Below, piece by piece: positions 1-8,577 of a stretch of DNA of 64,000 nt (positions are counted from its first letter, which is position 1; every line of letters starts with the position of its first letter). The DNA is from Nitrospirillum sp034653355 (lineage in GTDB: Bacteria; Pseudomonadota; Alphaproteobacteria; Azospirillales; Azospirillaceae). The stretch spans positions 1,178,001-1,242,000 of the forward strand of contig NZ_JAYEER010000001.1 of NCBI RefSeq assembly GCF_034653355.1. Reading direction: 5' to 3'. The position numbers were made by a program, and so were the translations under genes. The notes beneath the pieces were generated by a model. That model did no database searches, was not told the DNA's origin, and worked only from the letters and a program-made list of their open reading frames with translations.

Positions 1-1
1 G

Positions 2-586
2 GGCCGGACGCTGGACCATCTGATCCTGCAGTTGGACCGCAGCGAGTTGCCGGCGCTGGATCCCGGTGTCCTGGCCCACATCGTCGCCCACGGCGCCTAC
101 TTCAACGATGTGCGGACCGTGATCCTGGTGCATGACAAGCGCGTACTGGCGGTCTTGTCCGATGCCGCCATCATGCGTGACGCCATGCCTGCGGACCTGT
201 ACGCGCGGTTGCGCCCGCACCTCATCACCTCGGTCTGCGCCCGCTCGGCGAGGGAGGCCGAACGGCTGCTGCGCTACGGCGGGGATTGGATCGCCAAGCC
301 CAGCAGCGGCGGGCGCGGCATCGGCACCCTGGTACGCTCGGCCTGTGGCGAGGCGGAGTGGGCCGAGCGGGTGCGGCGTGACTGGCCGCATCTGATGTTC
401 CAGCCCTATCTGGACCAGCTCGACTTCATGGATCCGGATTTCCCCGGCCCCATTCACATGGTCGGCATGCTGCTGTGCCGGGACGCCCATTGCTATGGCA
501 ATGGCATGTTCCGCGGGTCGACCGACGCGGTGATCAACCTGCATCAACAGCGGGGCAAGCTCTATCGGTGCGAGGTGGCGCCATGA
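2..586 (+). CDS. ATP-grasp-like protein, 5' truncated by window edge
   Basis: The reading frame is open to the first base, so the start lies outside the window; a TTG at 32 is only an internal candidate. The visible 194 residues contain a lysine/glycine-rich stretch (WIAKPSSGGRGIG, about 100 residues in) that resembles the nucleotide-binding loop of ATP-grasp ligases, followed by an FQPYLD-like segment where such enzymes carry a glutamate/aspartate strand. The stop overlaps the next ATG (ATGA), so it is translationally coupled to the glycosyltransferase that follows. A second ATP-grasp-like gene lies three genes downstream. The family call comes from motif appearance only and the substrate is unknown. 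Confidence 0.55.
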   Translation, partial: GRTLDHLILQLDRSELPALDPGVLAHIVAHGAYFNDVRTVILVHDKRVLAVLSDAAIMRDAMPADLYARLRPHLITSVCARSAREAERLLRYGGDWIAKPSSGGRGIGTLVRSACGEAEWAERVRRDWPHLMFQPYLDQLDFMDPDFPGPIHMVGMLLCRDAHCYGNGMFRGSTDAVINLHQQRGKLYRCEVAP

Positions 587-1512
587 GCCTGTCGGTCGTC
601 ATGCCACTCTATAATCGGGAAGATTACGTAGAGGAGGCCTTGGCCTCCCTGGCAAGCCAAACCCATCTGCCCCGCGAAGTGATCGTGGTGGATGACGCCT
701 CGACCGACGATGGCGCGCGGTTGGCCCAGGCGGGCCTGGACCGTCTGGCCGCGCTTGGGGTCGCGCGGACGGAATTGCTGCGCCTACCGGCCAATGGGGG
801 GCCCAGCGCCGCGCGTAATCGTGGCCTGGAGCGCGCCGGCGGCACGGTCCTGGCGTTCCTGGACGCTGACGACTGCTGGCGCGAGGATTGCTGCAGCGAA
901 ATCCTGCGCTGCCTGCAGGGGTACGGCCTGGACCTGCTGGTGCTGGGGTTCGCTGCCTCGAGGCGGGGCGATTATTTCCCGGACCTGGCCGCCCTGCGGG
1001 ACGAGGCCGTGTCGCTGGAGGGGGCGTTGCATCGTCTGCCCCGCGTGACGGCCAGCGCCAGCCATCCGGACTTCTTCATGGGGCGCGCCAGCAACGTGGC
1101 CGTGCGCCGTAGCGTCATCGGGAATGAGCGCTTCGCGGAAGGCTGCCATGTGAATGAGAACATCGATTTCTGGTACCGCGTCGCCAAGGGCGTCGCCAAA
1201 GGCGGCGACACCCCGGCCCGGGTGGGGTTGCTGGCGGAGCCGCTGGTCCGTTACCGGATCCTGCCGGACAGCCTGTCCCATCGGCGGTGTCAAGATTGGC
1301 GCCAGTTGCAGATCCCGCCCAGCCTTGAGCGCTTCCGACACAGCGACGACGCCGACGACCGCCGGCTGTGCCGCACCTTAGGGCAGCGTTGGCTGACCTT
1401 CGCCATGGACAGCCTGCCGGACGATGCCCAGCGCGCCGCGTTCTGCGGCGCCCACGGCGCCCTGCTGAGCCATTTCGATATCGATCTGCCATTGTTATGG
1501 AGGGCGGCATGA
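583..1512 (+). CDS. Family 2 glycosyltransferase
   Basis: A 309-residue GT-A fold glycosyltransferase. The N-terminus has the family opening (SVVMPLYN), the nucleotide-binding DDAS at residues 37-40 and the metal-binding DADD at 94-97. The start at 583 is chosen over the longer frame from 475 because it overlaps the upstream stop as ATGA and begins exactly at the conserved first strand. The family transfers a sugar from a nucleotide-sugar donor, usually in the cytoplasm, for polysaccharide, lipid or natural-product glycosylation. It sits between an ATP-grasp-like and an AMP-ligase-like gene, with overlaps on both sides, so it belongs to a single operon. The acceptor cannot be told. Confidence 0.85.
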   Translation: MSLSVVMPLYNREDYVEEALASLASQTHLPREVIVVDDASTDDGARLAQAGLDRLAALGVARTELLRLPANGGPSAARNRGLERAGGTVLAFLDADDCWREDCCSEILRCLQGYGLDLLVLGFAASRRGDYFPDLAALRDEAVSLEGALHRLPRVTASASHPDFFMGRASNVAVRRSVIGNERFAEGCHVNENIDFWYRVAKGVAKGGDTPARVGLLAEPLVRYRILPDSLSHRRCQDWRQLQIPPSLERFRHSDDADDRRLCRTLGQRWLTFAMDSLPDDAQRAAFCGAHGALLSHFDIDLPLLWRAA

Positions 1513-2717
1513 GCCCGGATGCAGGCTGGATCGGGTCGGTGGGCTGTGAGGGCCGCGCCGTGGACGACATGATGGCGCATGCCTTCCAGAGCGCACGTCG
1601 CCATCCCTTTTGGCGCCACCTCTACCGGCGGTGCGGCGGTTGGCGTGACGCGCCCGTATGCCAGAAGGGCGATCTGCTGGCGGCGTTGGACGGCTTTTCC
1701 CCCGCAGGGGAAGAGCGGGGGGTGTACCTGGTGCGCTCCGGCGGCAGTGCCGGCGGCGGCCCCCTGATCTTTCCCGTCGACATCGCGGAAAACCATGCCC
1801 AACGGCAGGCCTTGGCGGAGCATCTGCTGGCCCGCGGGGTGTTCACGCCCCGTTCGGTGGTGCTGAACCTTTTCGCCTACACCGGCCTCTATCGCACGGC
1901 GGCCATCGTGGACGACCTGCTGGAGCGGTGCCACGCCACCACCGTGCCGATGAGCGCGCAGTCCCCTTATGGCGACATGCGGGCGGCGGCGGAGCTGTTC
2001 CAGCCGACCCATATCGCGGGCACACCGTCCGTCCTGACGTTGTTCGCCAACTGGTGCGAGGAGTCTGGCCAGCCTTTGCCCCGTATTCCGCAACTGCTGT
2101 ATGCGGGCGAGCTGATGCGTGACAGTGTGCGCGAGCGTCTATGCCGCACTTTCGACATCCGCCGGATCTGGTCCCTGTACGGCGCGGCGGAAACCGGCAT
2201 CTGGGCGGTCTGCGACGCTACCGCCACCCCCGGGCTGTTCAGCATCCTGCCACGCATCGTGGTGGAGATCGCCTCGCCGGATACGAACGGGTTCGGCGAG
2301 ATCGTGGTGACCAACACCTGGCGCGAGCGGTTCCCGCTGTTCCGCTACAGCCAGGGCGATGTCGGCCGCGTCGTGACCCGCGATGGGGAACGCATGCTGG
2401 AGGTTCGGGGCCGGCGGCCGCGCACCTTCCGATTTTACGAGATAAGCTACGACGATAGCGGTTTCGCCGCCGTGGCCGAGGGCTGCGCCGCCTGGCAGGC
2501 GGTCCTGGATCTGGGGGCCGGAGGCTGCGACCGGCTGGGCCTGCATGTCGTCTGCGACGACCCGGCGATCCTGCCCGTCGTTGCCGAGCGCCTGCGCCGG
2601 CACATGAAACAGGATGAGGGCGGCGACACGACCTACGTGCGTGCGGTCACCTTTGCCGATCTTCATATCGACCCCACGACCGCCAAGACGGCGACGCTTG
2701 TCGACCGGCGCCGGTGA
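1509..2717 (+). CDS. PaaK/CapK-like AMP-forming ligase (ANL family)
   Basis: 402 residues from the ATG overlapping the previous stop (ATGA). It carries the glycine-rich phosphate loop SGGSAGG at residues 77-83 and the adenylate-forming motif YGAAETG at 224-230, followed by a GEIVVTN strand and FPLFRYSQGD, all in the order seen in phenylacetate-CoA ligase and the CapK/coenzyme-F390-synthetase group. Such enzymes activate a carboxylate as an acyl-AMP. CapK-like members occur in capsule clusters without a proven reaction. Here it is embedded between two glycosyltransferases and two ATP-grasp-like proteins, so activation of an acid for amide or ester attachment to a glycan is a reasonable inference. 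Confidence 0.75.
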   Translation: MSPDAGWIGSVGCEGRAVDDMMAHAFQSARRHPFWRHLYRRCGGWRDAPVCQKGDLLAALDGFSPAGEERGVYLVRSGGSAGGGPLIFPVDIAENHAQRQALAEHLLARGVFTPRSVVLNLFAYTGLYRTAAIVDDLLERCHATTVPMSAQSPYGDMRAAAELFQPTHIAGTPSVLTLFANWCEESGQPLPRIPQLLYAGELMRDSVRERLCRTFDIRRIWSLYGAAETGIWAVCDATATPGLFSILPRIVVEIASPDTNGFGEIVVTNTWRERFPLFRYSQGDVGRVVTRDGERMLEVRGRRPRTFRFYEISYDDSGFAAVAEGCAAWQAVLDLGAGGCDRLGLHVVCDDPAILPVVAERLRRHMKQDEGGDTTYVRAVTFADLHIDPTTAKTATLVDRRR

Positions 2718-2736
2718 ACATCCCGGGATGCGCCCC

Positions 2737-3660
2737 ATGGAAAAGCTGAACAATCTTTTGGTGTATGAGTGGACCTCGTGGCGGGGGTATCTGATCAGCT
2801 ACCTCGCCGGGGCTCATTGCGCGGCGGAATGGGATGATGACTGGGAGGTGCTGGACGCGGCGTGCGGCCCGGACATTCGCGCGGTCCTGTTCCATCACCG
2901 CCTGTCGAACGCCGCCTTGTTTCCGCGCCAGCGCCCGGCGTTTGAGCGGAAACTGGCGCGGCGGGGGATCAAGGTGCTCAACGCCGGCCGGGCGGACATG
3001 CGCAAGCGCACCCTGCATACCATGTTGGAGAATGCCGGCCTGAGAAGCGCCCGCGCCGCGCGGGAGGGGCCCGTCGATCAGTTCCTGTTCGTGAAGACCG
3101 ACCTGAACTATGGCGGCGAGGCGGAACGGGCCTTGCCCGCCGACCTGCAGCCGTTGTTCTCCGCGCCGGCCGACTGCCCCATCCGCGGCTGGGACGACTA
3201 TCGGCTCCTGCGCCGCGATGAGGTCAACCCCGCCTGGTGGGACAACCCTCATCTGGTCATCGAGAACTTCATCGCCCACGACGACACGATCTATCGCATT
3301 TACGGCTGCGGAGATGCGTTGGTCTGCATCCGCGCGCACAGTCCCGACCTGATCAAGAAGGAGATGGAGCGGCCGGGCGACCGCTGGGTCTGCATCGATC
3401 GCCGCGGCCTCGCGGCGGTGGCCGATGACCACGAGGGATTTCCCAGGGACATGTGGCGGCAGTTGGCCGGCTTCGTCGCGCGATACTCGTTCGATTACTT
3501 CTGCCTGGACATCATCCATGACGGCGCCCGGCACACCATCATCGATCTGAACCTGACGCCCTTTTACGCCACGCACCCACCGGCGGCGGACTGGTTCACC
3601 TTCCTCCGACGTGGCCTTCAGCAGGTGGTTGCCAACCCGACCTTGGCGGAGACCGTCTGA
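2737..3660 (+). CDS. ATP-grasp-like ligase
   Basis: About 307 residues (an ATG at 2728 would add three). The C-terminal third has features of ATP-grasp enzymes: a FVKTDLNYGG segment with a lysine and glycine loop, a VIENFI strand, and IIDLNLTPFY near the end, resembling the metal-binding D-x-N-x-P of the fold. ATP-grasp enzymes join a carboxylate to an amine or thiol through an acyl-phosphate. The stop overlaps the start of the next glycosyltransferase by one base (TGATG), giving coupling. The protein is otherwise not recognised; it could be a divergent ligase joining an amino acid or amino sugar to the product of the operon. Confidence 0.55.
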   Translation: MEKLNNLLVYEWTSWRGYLISYLAGAHCAAEWDDDWEVLDAACGPDIRAVLFHHRLSNAALFPRQRPAFERKLARRGIKVLNAGRADMRKRTLHTMLENAGLRSARAAREGPVDQFLFVKTDLNYGGEAERALPADLQPLFSAPADCPIRGWDDYRLLRRDEVNPAWWDNPHLVIENFIAHDDTIYRIYGCGDALVCIRAHSPDLIKKEMERPGDRWVCIDRRGLAAVADDHEGFPRDMWRQLAGFVARYSFDYFCLDIIHDGARHTIIDLNLTPFYATHPPAADWFTFLRRGLQQVVANPTLAETV

Positions 3661-4466
3661 TGAAGACGATATCCGTGCTGATCGCGGCCTTTCGCGCGCG
3701 CCAGTGGTTGGGGGACTGCCTGGATGCCGTGTTCGCCCAGTCCTTACCCGCTGGTTGGCGCCTTCAGGTGCTGGTGGGCGTCGATGGGTGCGACGATACG
3801 CTGGACTACATCGGCACGGCGCCCTATCCCGCCCTGGAGGTCGTGTACCTGCCGCACAATCGGGGAACCTACGTCGCCTTCAACACCCTGATGCGCCATG
3901 CCCAAGGCGACCTGATCGCCCGCTTCGATGCCGACGACGTGATGCGGGACGGTTATTTGCGCCGCCATATCGAGGCGCAGGAGGAAGGCGCGGACCTCAC
4001 CCTGGCCTGGAGCGTGTACACGGACGAGAACCTTCGGCCGACGTCCATCGTGCCCGCCTTACCGGACTATCGCCCCGAGAATGGTTGCCGGCGCAAGGGA
4101 ACCGACGGCCAGTTCGTCGCCAAGCGGCACATATGGGAATGGCTTGGCGGGTTCCGCGCCTGGCCGTGCGGGGCCGATACGGAGTTCCTGATCCGCGCCG
4201 AGGCGGCCGGCTTCAGCACGGTGGTGCTGGAAGAGTTCCTCTACTTGCGCCGCACGCACGGCAATTCACTGACCACCCATCCAAAGACGAATTATGAGTC
4301 CAACACCCGGATGCGGTTGCAGGAGCTGACCATCCAGTACCGGGAGGAATACCGGGCGGGGACGCGACCGGTCATGGTCGAGAGTGAGGTGGAGCCGTCG
4401 GCCGTCCTGCTGCGGCCCGCGGCGGCGCCCGTCCATACGGGCCCTTACGTCTGTGCCGTGCCGTGA
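3660..4466 (+). CDS. Family 2 glycosyltransferase
   Basis: 268 residues with the GT-A opening TISVLIAAF at the N-terminus, VDGCDD at 41-46 in the nucleotide-binding position, and the metal-binding DADD at 90-93. A later GADTEFLIRAE segment matches the acceptor-side acidic motif of the family. It starts on the last base of the preceding ATP-grasp-like gene's stop codon, so it is the last gene of the overlapping operon that enters from the left edge. Donor and acceptor are not deducible. The region after its stop becomes less GC-rich and loses coding-like codon usage until 4661. Confidence 0.85.
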   Translation: MKTISVLIAAFRARQWLGDCLDAVFAQSLPAGWRLQVLVGVDGCDDTLDYIGTAPYPALEVVYLPHNRGTYVAFNTLMRHAQGDLIARFDADDVMRDGYLRRHIEAQEEGADLTLAWSVYTDENLRPTSIVPALPDYRPENGCRRKGTDGQFVAKRHIWEWLGGFRAWPCGADTEFLIRAEAAGFSTVVLEEFLYLRRTHGNSLTTHPKTNYESNTRMRLQELTIQYREEYRAGTRPVMVESEVEPSAVLLRPAAAPVHTGPYVCAVP

Positions 4467-4660
4467 GCGCGGCTCCACGAAAAACGTGTGTGAGTACGCC
4501 TCTATCGCCAAAAGGCCGCAGATGGCGAATCGATGGTCGCAAAGGTTGTAGAATGAGGTTATACTTACGACGGTTTCATCGGTGGCGCGATATCAACCGA
4601 GTACAGAAAGTTGTTTCTGGCGACGATGAGGCCATTTTTCATGAAGAAAAAGGCCAACTC

Positions 4661-7600
4661 GTGAGGGTTAAGCGCTTTCAATTCGGCGACTGGCAAGTGG
4701 ATGCGCAAGCCTGCGTGCTGTGGCGCGAGGATGAGGGGACGCAAGTCCAGGTCGAGCCACGCGCCCTGGATGTCCTGGTGGCCTTATGCCTGAATGCCGG
4801 CAAGATCCTGAGCGCGGAGGACTTGCTGCACCTGTGCTGGGACGGTGTCGCCGTCGGTGAGAACCAGGCGCAAAAGGCTGTCGCCCAACTGCGGCGGGCC
4901 CTGGGCGACAGCGCCAACGCCCCGCGCTATATCGAAAACCTGCGCAAGCGGGGCTACCGCACCATCGCCCCGGTCATTTTCGCGCCGCACCGCGAGTCCG
5001 ATGCGCTGGCGGAAACCTGGGCCCGGGAATCCCCTTATGTCGGCCTGGCGCCCTTCGGCGCGGGCCACGCCTCGGTGTTTTTCGGACGCGACGCGGCCGT
5101 CGTCCGGCTGCGAGACGTGCTCGCCAGCCAGTTGCCAGGCGGCAGGGTCTTCGTGCTTATCCTCGGGGCCAGCGGCAGCGGCAAGACTTCATTGGTCCAG
5201 GCCGGCTTGCTGCCGGCCCTGATGCGCGCGGGGGCGGCGCTCCACGTTGCGGATGCCACCGTCCTAGACCTGGGCGCCATCGGCGCGGTGCCGCTGCTGA
5301 CGGCATTGGGCGGCGTCTTGCTGGACCTGGACGGCGATGGGGGGCCGCTGTTCGCGGGCTGCGGCGCCGAGCAACTGGGCCAGAGCCTGGTTGAGGACGG
5401 GCAGGGCGCCAACGATGGGACCGCGCCCGCCGATGGCCGTTTCGTTCTTTTCGTCGACCGGCTGGAGGCCTTGTTCAGCAGCGCCTTCGCCAGCGGCTTG
5501 CAGCGGCAGCAGTTCCTGGCCGCGCTTGATCGGCTGGCCCGGGGCGGCCAAATCATGGTCATCGCCGCGTGCCGCAACGATTTCTATCCCGACGTGGTGG
5601 GCGAACCGCTGTTGATGGAGGCCAAGGCGGCGGGCGGACATTTCGACCTGATGCCGCCCAGCCGGGCGGAAATCGGCCAGATGATCCGTCTGCCGGCGGA
5701 AATCGCCGGCCTCAGCTTCGGCGGGGACGCGGATGGCCGCGAGCGCCTGGACGACTTGCTGTGCGAGGCGGCGGCCCACAGCCCCGACGCCCTGCCGCTG
5801 CTGCAATACACCCTGCAGCAACTCTACTTGTTGCGCAGCCCGACGCGCGAACTGACCCTGGCCGCGTATCGCGACTTGGGCGGCATCGAGGGGGCCATCG
5901 GGCGGCGGGCGGAGACGACGCTGGAGGGTCTGTCGCCAGGCGCCCAGGCGGCGTTGCCCCGCATCTTCTCCCTCATCGTCGCTCTCAGCGCCATTGACGA
6001 TGCCGTGCGCGGCGTGTTGGCCCGCTGGTCGGACCTGAGGTCCGATGACGAGCGCGCCCTGGTGCAGGCCCTGGTGGACGAGCGCTTGTTCGTCAGCCGG
6101 GTGTCGGGCGGTGAGGCCGTCTTCGGCGTCGCCCATGAGGCGCTGCTGCGGCAGTGGCCCCGCGCCGTGTCATGGATTGCTGAGCACCGTCAGGCCCTGC
6201 GCGTCCGCAGCCAACTGGAAGGGCTGGCCCGGCAATGGGCGGCGGAAGGCCGGCGGCCCGACCGCCTGTTGCGGCGGGGCAAGCCGTTGGAGGAGGCGCG
6301 CGACCTGCTGGGCGAGGGCATCGTGCCTGTGGGCCCCGACGTGAACGCCCTGGTCACCGCCTCCGCCCGCCACGTCAAGCGGGCCGAGCGTCTGCGCCTG
6401 GGCGCCCTGGCCGCCTTCGCCGCCATCGCCCTGGTCGCCGCCTTCCTGGGCCTGCGCGCCGGCCGGGCGGAAAAGGTGGCGGCGCTGCGCCTGCAGGAGT
6501 CCGAGGATCTGGCCGACTACATGCTGGACGAACTGGCCGACAAGCTGCGGCCGCTGGGCCGGCTGGACCTGCTGGATGGCGTGGCGCAGAAGGCGCTGGG
6601 CTACCTCACCACCGACGACCCCGACCGCATCCCCAGCGCCGCCCGCCTGCGCCAGGCCAAGGCGCTGCAAACCCTGGCGGACGTGGACCGCTCACGCGGC
6701 AACGTCGATGCGGCGCTGAAGGCCTTGGGCCAGGCGGAGAGCTTGCTGCAGGCCAACTTGCGGGAGGGGGCGGTCGATGCGGAAACGTTGAAGATCTGGG
6801 GGACGGCAGCGTTTTGGTTCGGCCAGATCGCCATGGACCAGGGGCGCCTGGATGAAGCGCTGCGCCGCGTAACCCAATACCGGGACTTCGCCCAGCGTCG
6901 GATGAACCTCCAGCCCAACGAAGCAGATGCCTGGATAGAGCTCTCTTATGCGCTGAGCAGTCTTGGCACTGTGCAATTGCGTCAAGGCAGCGGGGATACG
7001 GCCGCGGACAATCTCGACGCGTCGATCGCTCTAAAACGCCGGGCCTTGGCGATCCGTGCGGACAACGTATCCTTGTTGGCGGATTTAGCGAATACCCTTT
7101 CCCTCCTTGCCAATGCGCAGGCCGAGCGGGGCCTGCTGGGGGCGGCGACCGACCTTTATGATCAGCAGCGCGTGGTTCTTGAGGATGTACGGCGCCGGCA
7201 ACCGGATGCCCTGGTGTGGTCGTTCCGCCTGTCGGTAGCCAATCGGTTGAAAAGCGCTCTCCTCGAAGCTCAAGGCAAGACGGAGCTGGCGCTCGCCAGT
7301 CTGGATCGGGCGGGGGAGGAGATTGAGGAAAGCCTACGCAAGGAGCCGGAAAATCAGCGTTGGCAGACTGTCCGGATAGACATCCATCTGCAAAAAGCTC
7401 GCATACACCAGACGCTAAGCATAGCCGTCGACAGCCTGTCGGATGTTCTGGACATCGAAGCCACGATAGGTCAGGCGCTCCGCACCAATCCGACGGATAC
7501 CAAACTTCAGAATCAGAAAACCCAAGCACTGCTCATCCATGGCACCGCCTTGATGATGGGAAACAGCCTGGACGCCGCGAAGCGGAAAATCGACGAAGCC

Positions 7601-7915
7601 ACGGCGATTGCCCGGACCTCGATAGACCATGACCGGCAGGACAAGCTTCGATCCATCCTTCTCGCCAACACATTGCTAGCCGGTGCTGAAATCGACTTGA
7701 AGCGTGGTGCGGACGTCGCGTCAAGACAGGCTTGCCATGATGCGGTCGGCGTTTTGCAAGCCATAGCACCGTCGAGCAAGGATTTCCGCATCCTCGATCC
7801 GTGGGTTCGCGCCAATCGGTGCAGCGGAAACCAGGCGGTGGCTGATGCCAGCGCCCAAATTTTAAATCAAATGGGATATCGCGAAGTTAGATATCTCCAG
7901 TCCCTCGCCAAATAG
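4661..7915 (+). CDS. Winged-helix / STAND NTPase / TM / TPR regulator
   Basis: A multidomain protein of about 1084 residues. The first 100 residues form a CadC/OmpR-type winged helix (FGDWQVDAQACVLW... YIENLRKRGYR). Next comes an nSTAND1-like NTPase beginning SPYVGLAPF, with Walker A GASGSGKT at residues 169-176, a Walker B-like FVLFVD at 261-266 and a HEALLRQWP signature before the end of the module. A single hydrophobic segment lies near 577-598, followed by helical TPR-like repeats to the C-terminus. I chose the GTG at 4661, because 4463-4660, although open and GTGA-coupled, has atypical codons. Known relatives combine DNA binding and signal-dependent ATP switching; the ligand is unknown. 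It is followed 15 bases later by a small AT-rich gene. Confidence 0.8.
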   Translation: MRVKRFQFGDWQVDAQACVLWREDEGTQVQVEPRALDVLVALCLNAGKILSAEDLLHLCWDGVAVGENQAQKAVAQLRRALGDSANAPRYIENLRKRGYRTIAPVIFAPHRESDALAETWARESPYVGLAPFGAGHASVFFGRDAAVVRLRDVLASQLPGGRVFVLILGASGSGKTSLVQAGLLPALMRAGAALHVADATVLDLGAIGAVPLLTALGGVLLDLDGDGGPLFAGCGAEQLGQSLVEDGQGANDGTAPADGRFVLFVDRLEALFSSAFASGLQRQQFLAALDRLARGGQIMVIAACRNDFYPDVVGEPLLMEAKAAGGHFDLMPPSRAEIGQMIRLPAEIAGLSFGGDADGRERLDDLLCEAAAHSPDALPLLQYTLQQLYLLRSPTRELTLAAYRDLGGIEGAIGRRAETTLEGLSPGAQAALPRIFSLIVALSAIDDAVRGVLARWSDLRSDDERALVQALVDERLFVSRVSGGEAVFGVAHEALLRQWPRAVSWIAEHRQALRVRSQLEGLARQWAAEGRRPDRLLRRGKPLEEARDLLGEGIVPVGPDVNALVTASARHVKRAERLRLGALAAFAAIALVAAFLGLRAGRAEKVAALRLQESEDLADYMLDELADKLRPLGRLDLLDGVAQKALGYLTTDDPDRIPSAARLRQAKALQTLADVDRSRGNVDAALKALGQAESLLQANLREGAVDAETLKIWGTAAFWFGQIAMDQGRLDEALRRVTQYRDFAQRRMNLQPNEADAWIELSYALSSLGTVQLRQGSGDTAADNLDASIALKRRALAIRADNVSLLADLANTLSLLANAQAERGLLGAATDLYDQQRVVLEDVRRRQPDALVWSFRLSVANRLKSALLEAQGKTELALASLDRAGEEIEESLRKEPENQRWQTVRIDIHLQKARIHQTLSIAVDSLSDVLDIEATIGQALRTNPTDTKLQNQKTQALLIHGTALMMGNSLDAAKRKIDEATAIARTSIDHDRQDKLRSILLANTLLAGAEIDLKRGADVASRQACHDAVGVLQAIAPSSKDFRILDPWVRANRCSGNQAVADASAQILNQMGYREVRYLQSLAK

Positions 7916-7930
7916 AAGGAGCAATGAGAA

Positions 7931-8371
7931 ATGGCGCCAAAGTATTGTCCATCTGGAAAGATTGATATTTTTGTGAGGATTGAAGAAAATATAAAAACAA
8001 AACAACTCGTATGGTATTATAATAACCTGTCGTCGGATAATTTTAGACTAGGAGTTCAGATAAATGTTGGCCATATAATATTTCGTTTTGATGAAAATAC
8101 TGCAAAAAGATTTGTCTTTTTGGATCCAACAATCACCTTCAAAAAAGGTGCGAGAGTTTATCAGGACCTGACGGAGTATGAGCCCATTGTTGGGAAGGAC
8201 TATGTCATCATCTTGGATACTCAGAAGAACGGTGGATACGCCGAAGTAGGCTCTATTACTCTCTACGCCCAGGAAATCGGGTTGGGGGGCGAGATGATAG
8301 GGGAGCCGCTGTCCTCCGATCCGGAAATCATCAACACCGGCTACGAAACATGTACTGCCCCGAACAAGTGA
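7931..8371 (+). CDS. Small AT-rich protein of unknown function
   Basis: A 146-residue protein preceded by a good ribosome site (AAGGAG at about 7917) only 15 bases after the STAND regulator, so the two are probably co-transcribed. Its predicted content is mainly beta strands, with no signal peptide or membrane segment. The first 300 bases are strikingly AT-rich, with ata, aga and aaa codons rare in the neighbours, which points to recent acquisition. The segments FVFLDPTITF and SSDPEIIN faintly recall the small beta-sandwich DP-EP family, but I would not assign it without a profile search. It ends just before a strong terminator hairpin. Confidence 0.6.
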   Translation: MAPKYCPSGKIDIFVRIEENIKTKQLVWYYNNLSSDNFRLGVQINVGHIIFRFDENTAKRFVFLDPTITFKKGARVYQDLTEYEPIVGKDYVIILDTQKNGGYAEVGSITLYAQEIGLGGEMIGEPLSSDPEIINTGYETCTAPNK

Positions 8372-8392
8372 TCCGATAAAGCACGCGATGGC

Positions 8393-8425
8393 GGCCCGGG
8401 CTTCCCCCAAGCCCGGGCCGTTTCC
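8393..8425 (+). terminator. Rho-independent-like terminator after the STAND operon
   Basis: A perfect 11-base-pair GC-rich stem (8393-8403 with 8409-8419) with a 5-base C loop, followed by a short T-rich tail. It lies 21 bases after the stop of the AT-rich small gene and closes the regulator/partner transcription unit. Confidence 0.75.
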
Positions 8426-8577
8426 CTTCCGGGCAAGGGCATCGTTCGTCAGAAACATTCCTATTATTATTCAACGCGTTATCATCGGAAAGATAACAGA
8501 AGGAAGAATTCTTCCGGTCGCTGGCAGGGTGTGTTGGCCGTTGGCGCGGGGGGCGTCATGGCGATGACAACCCACCC

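Noticed and set aside
4463..4660. GTG start at 4463 for the STAND regulator, coupled to the glycosyltransferase stop
   Set aside because: The extra 66 residues have atypical, AT-richer codons and no conserved features; the winged helix starts right after the GTG at 4661. The coupled start cannot be fully excluded.
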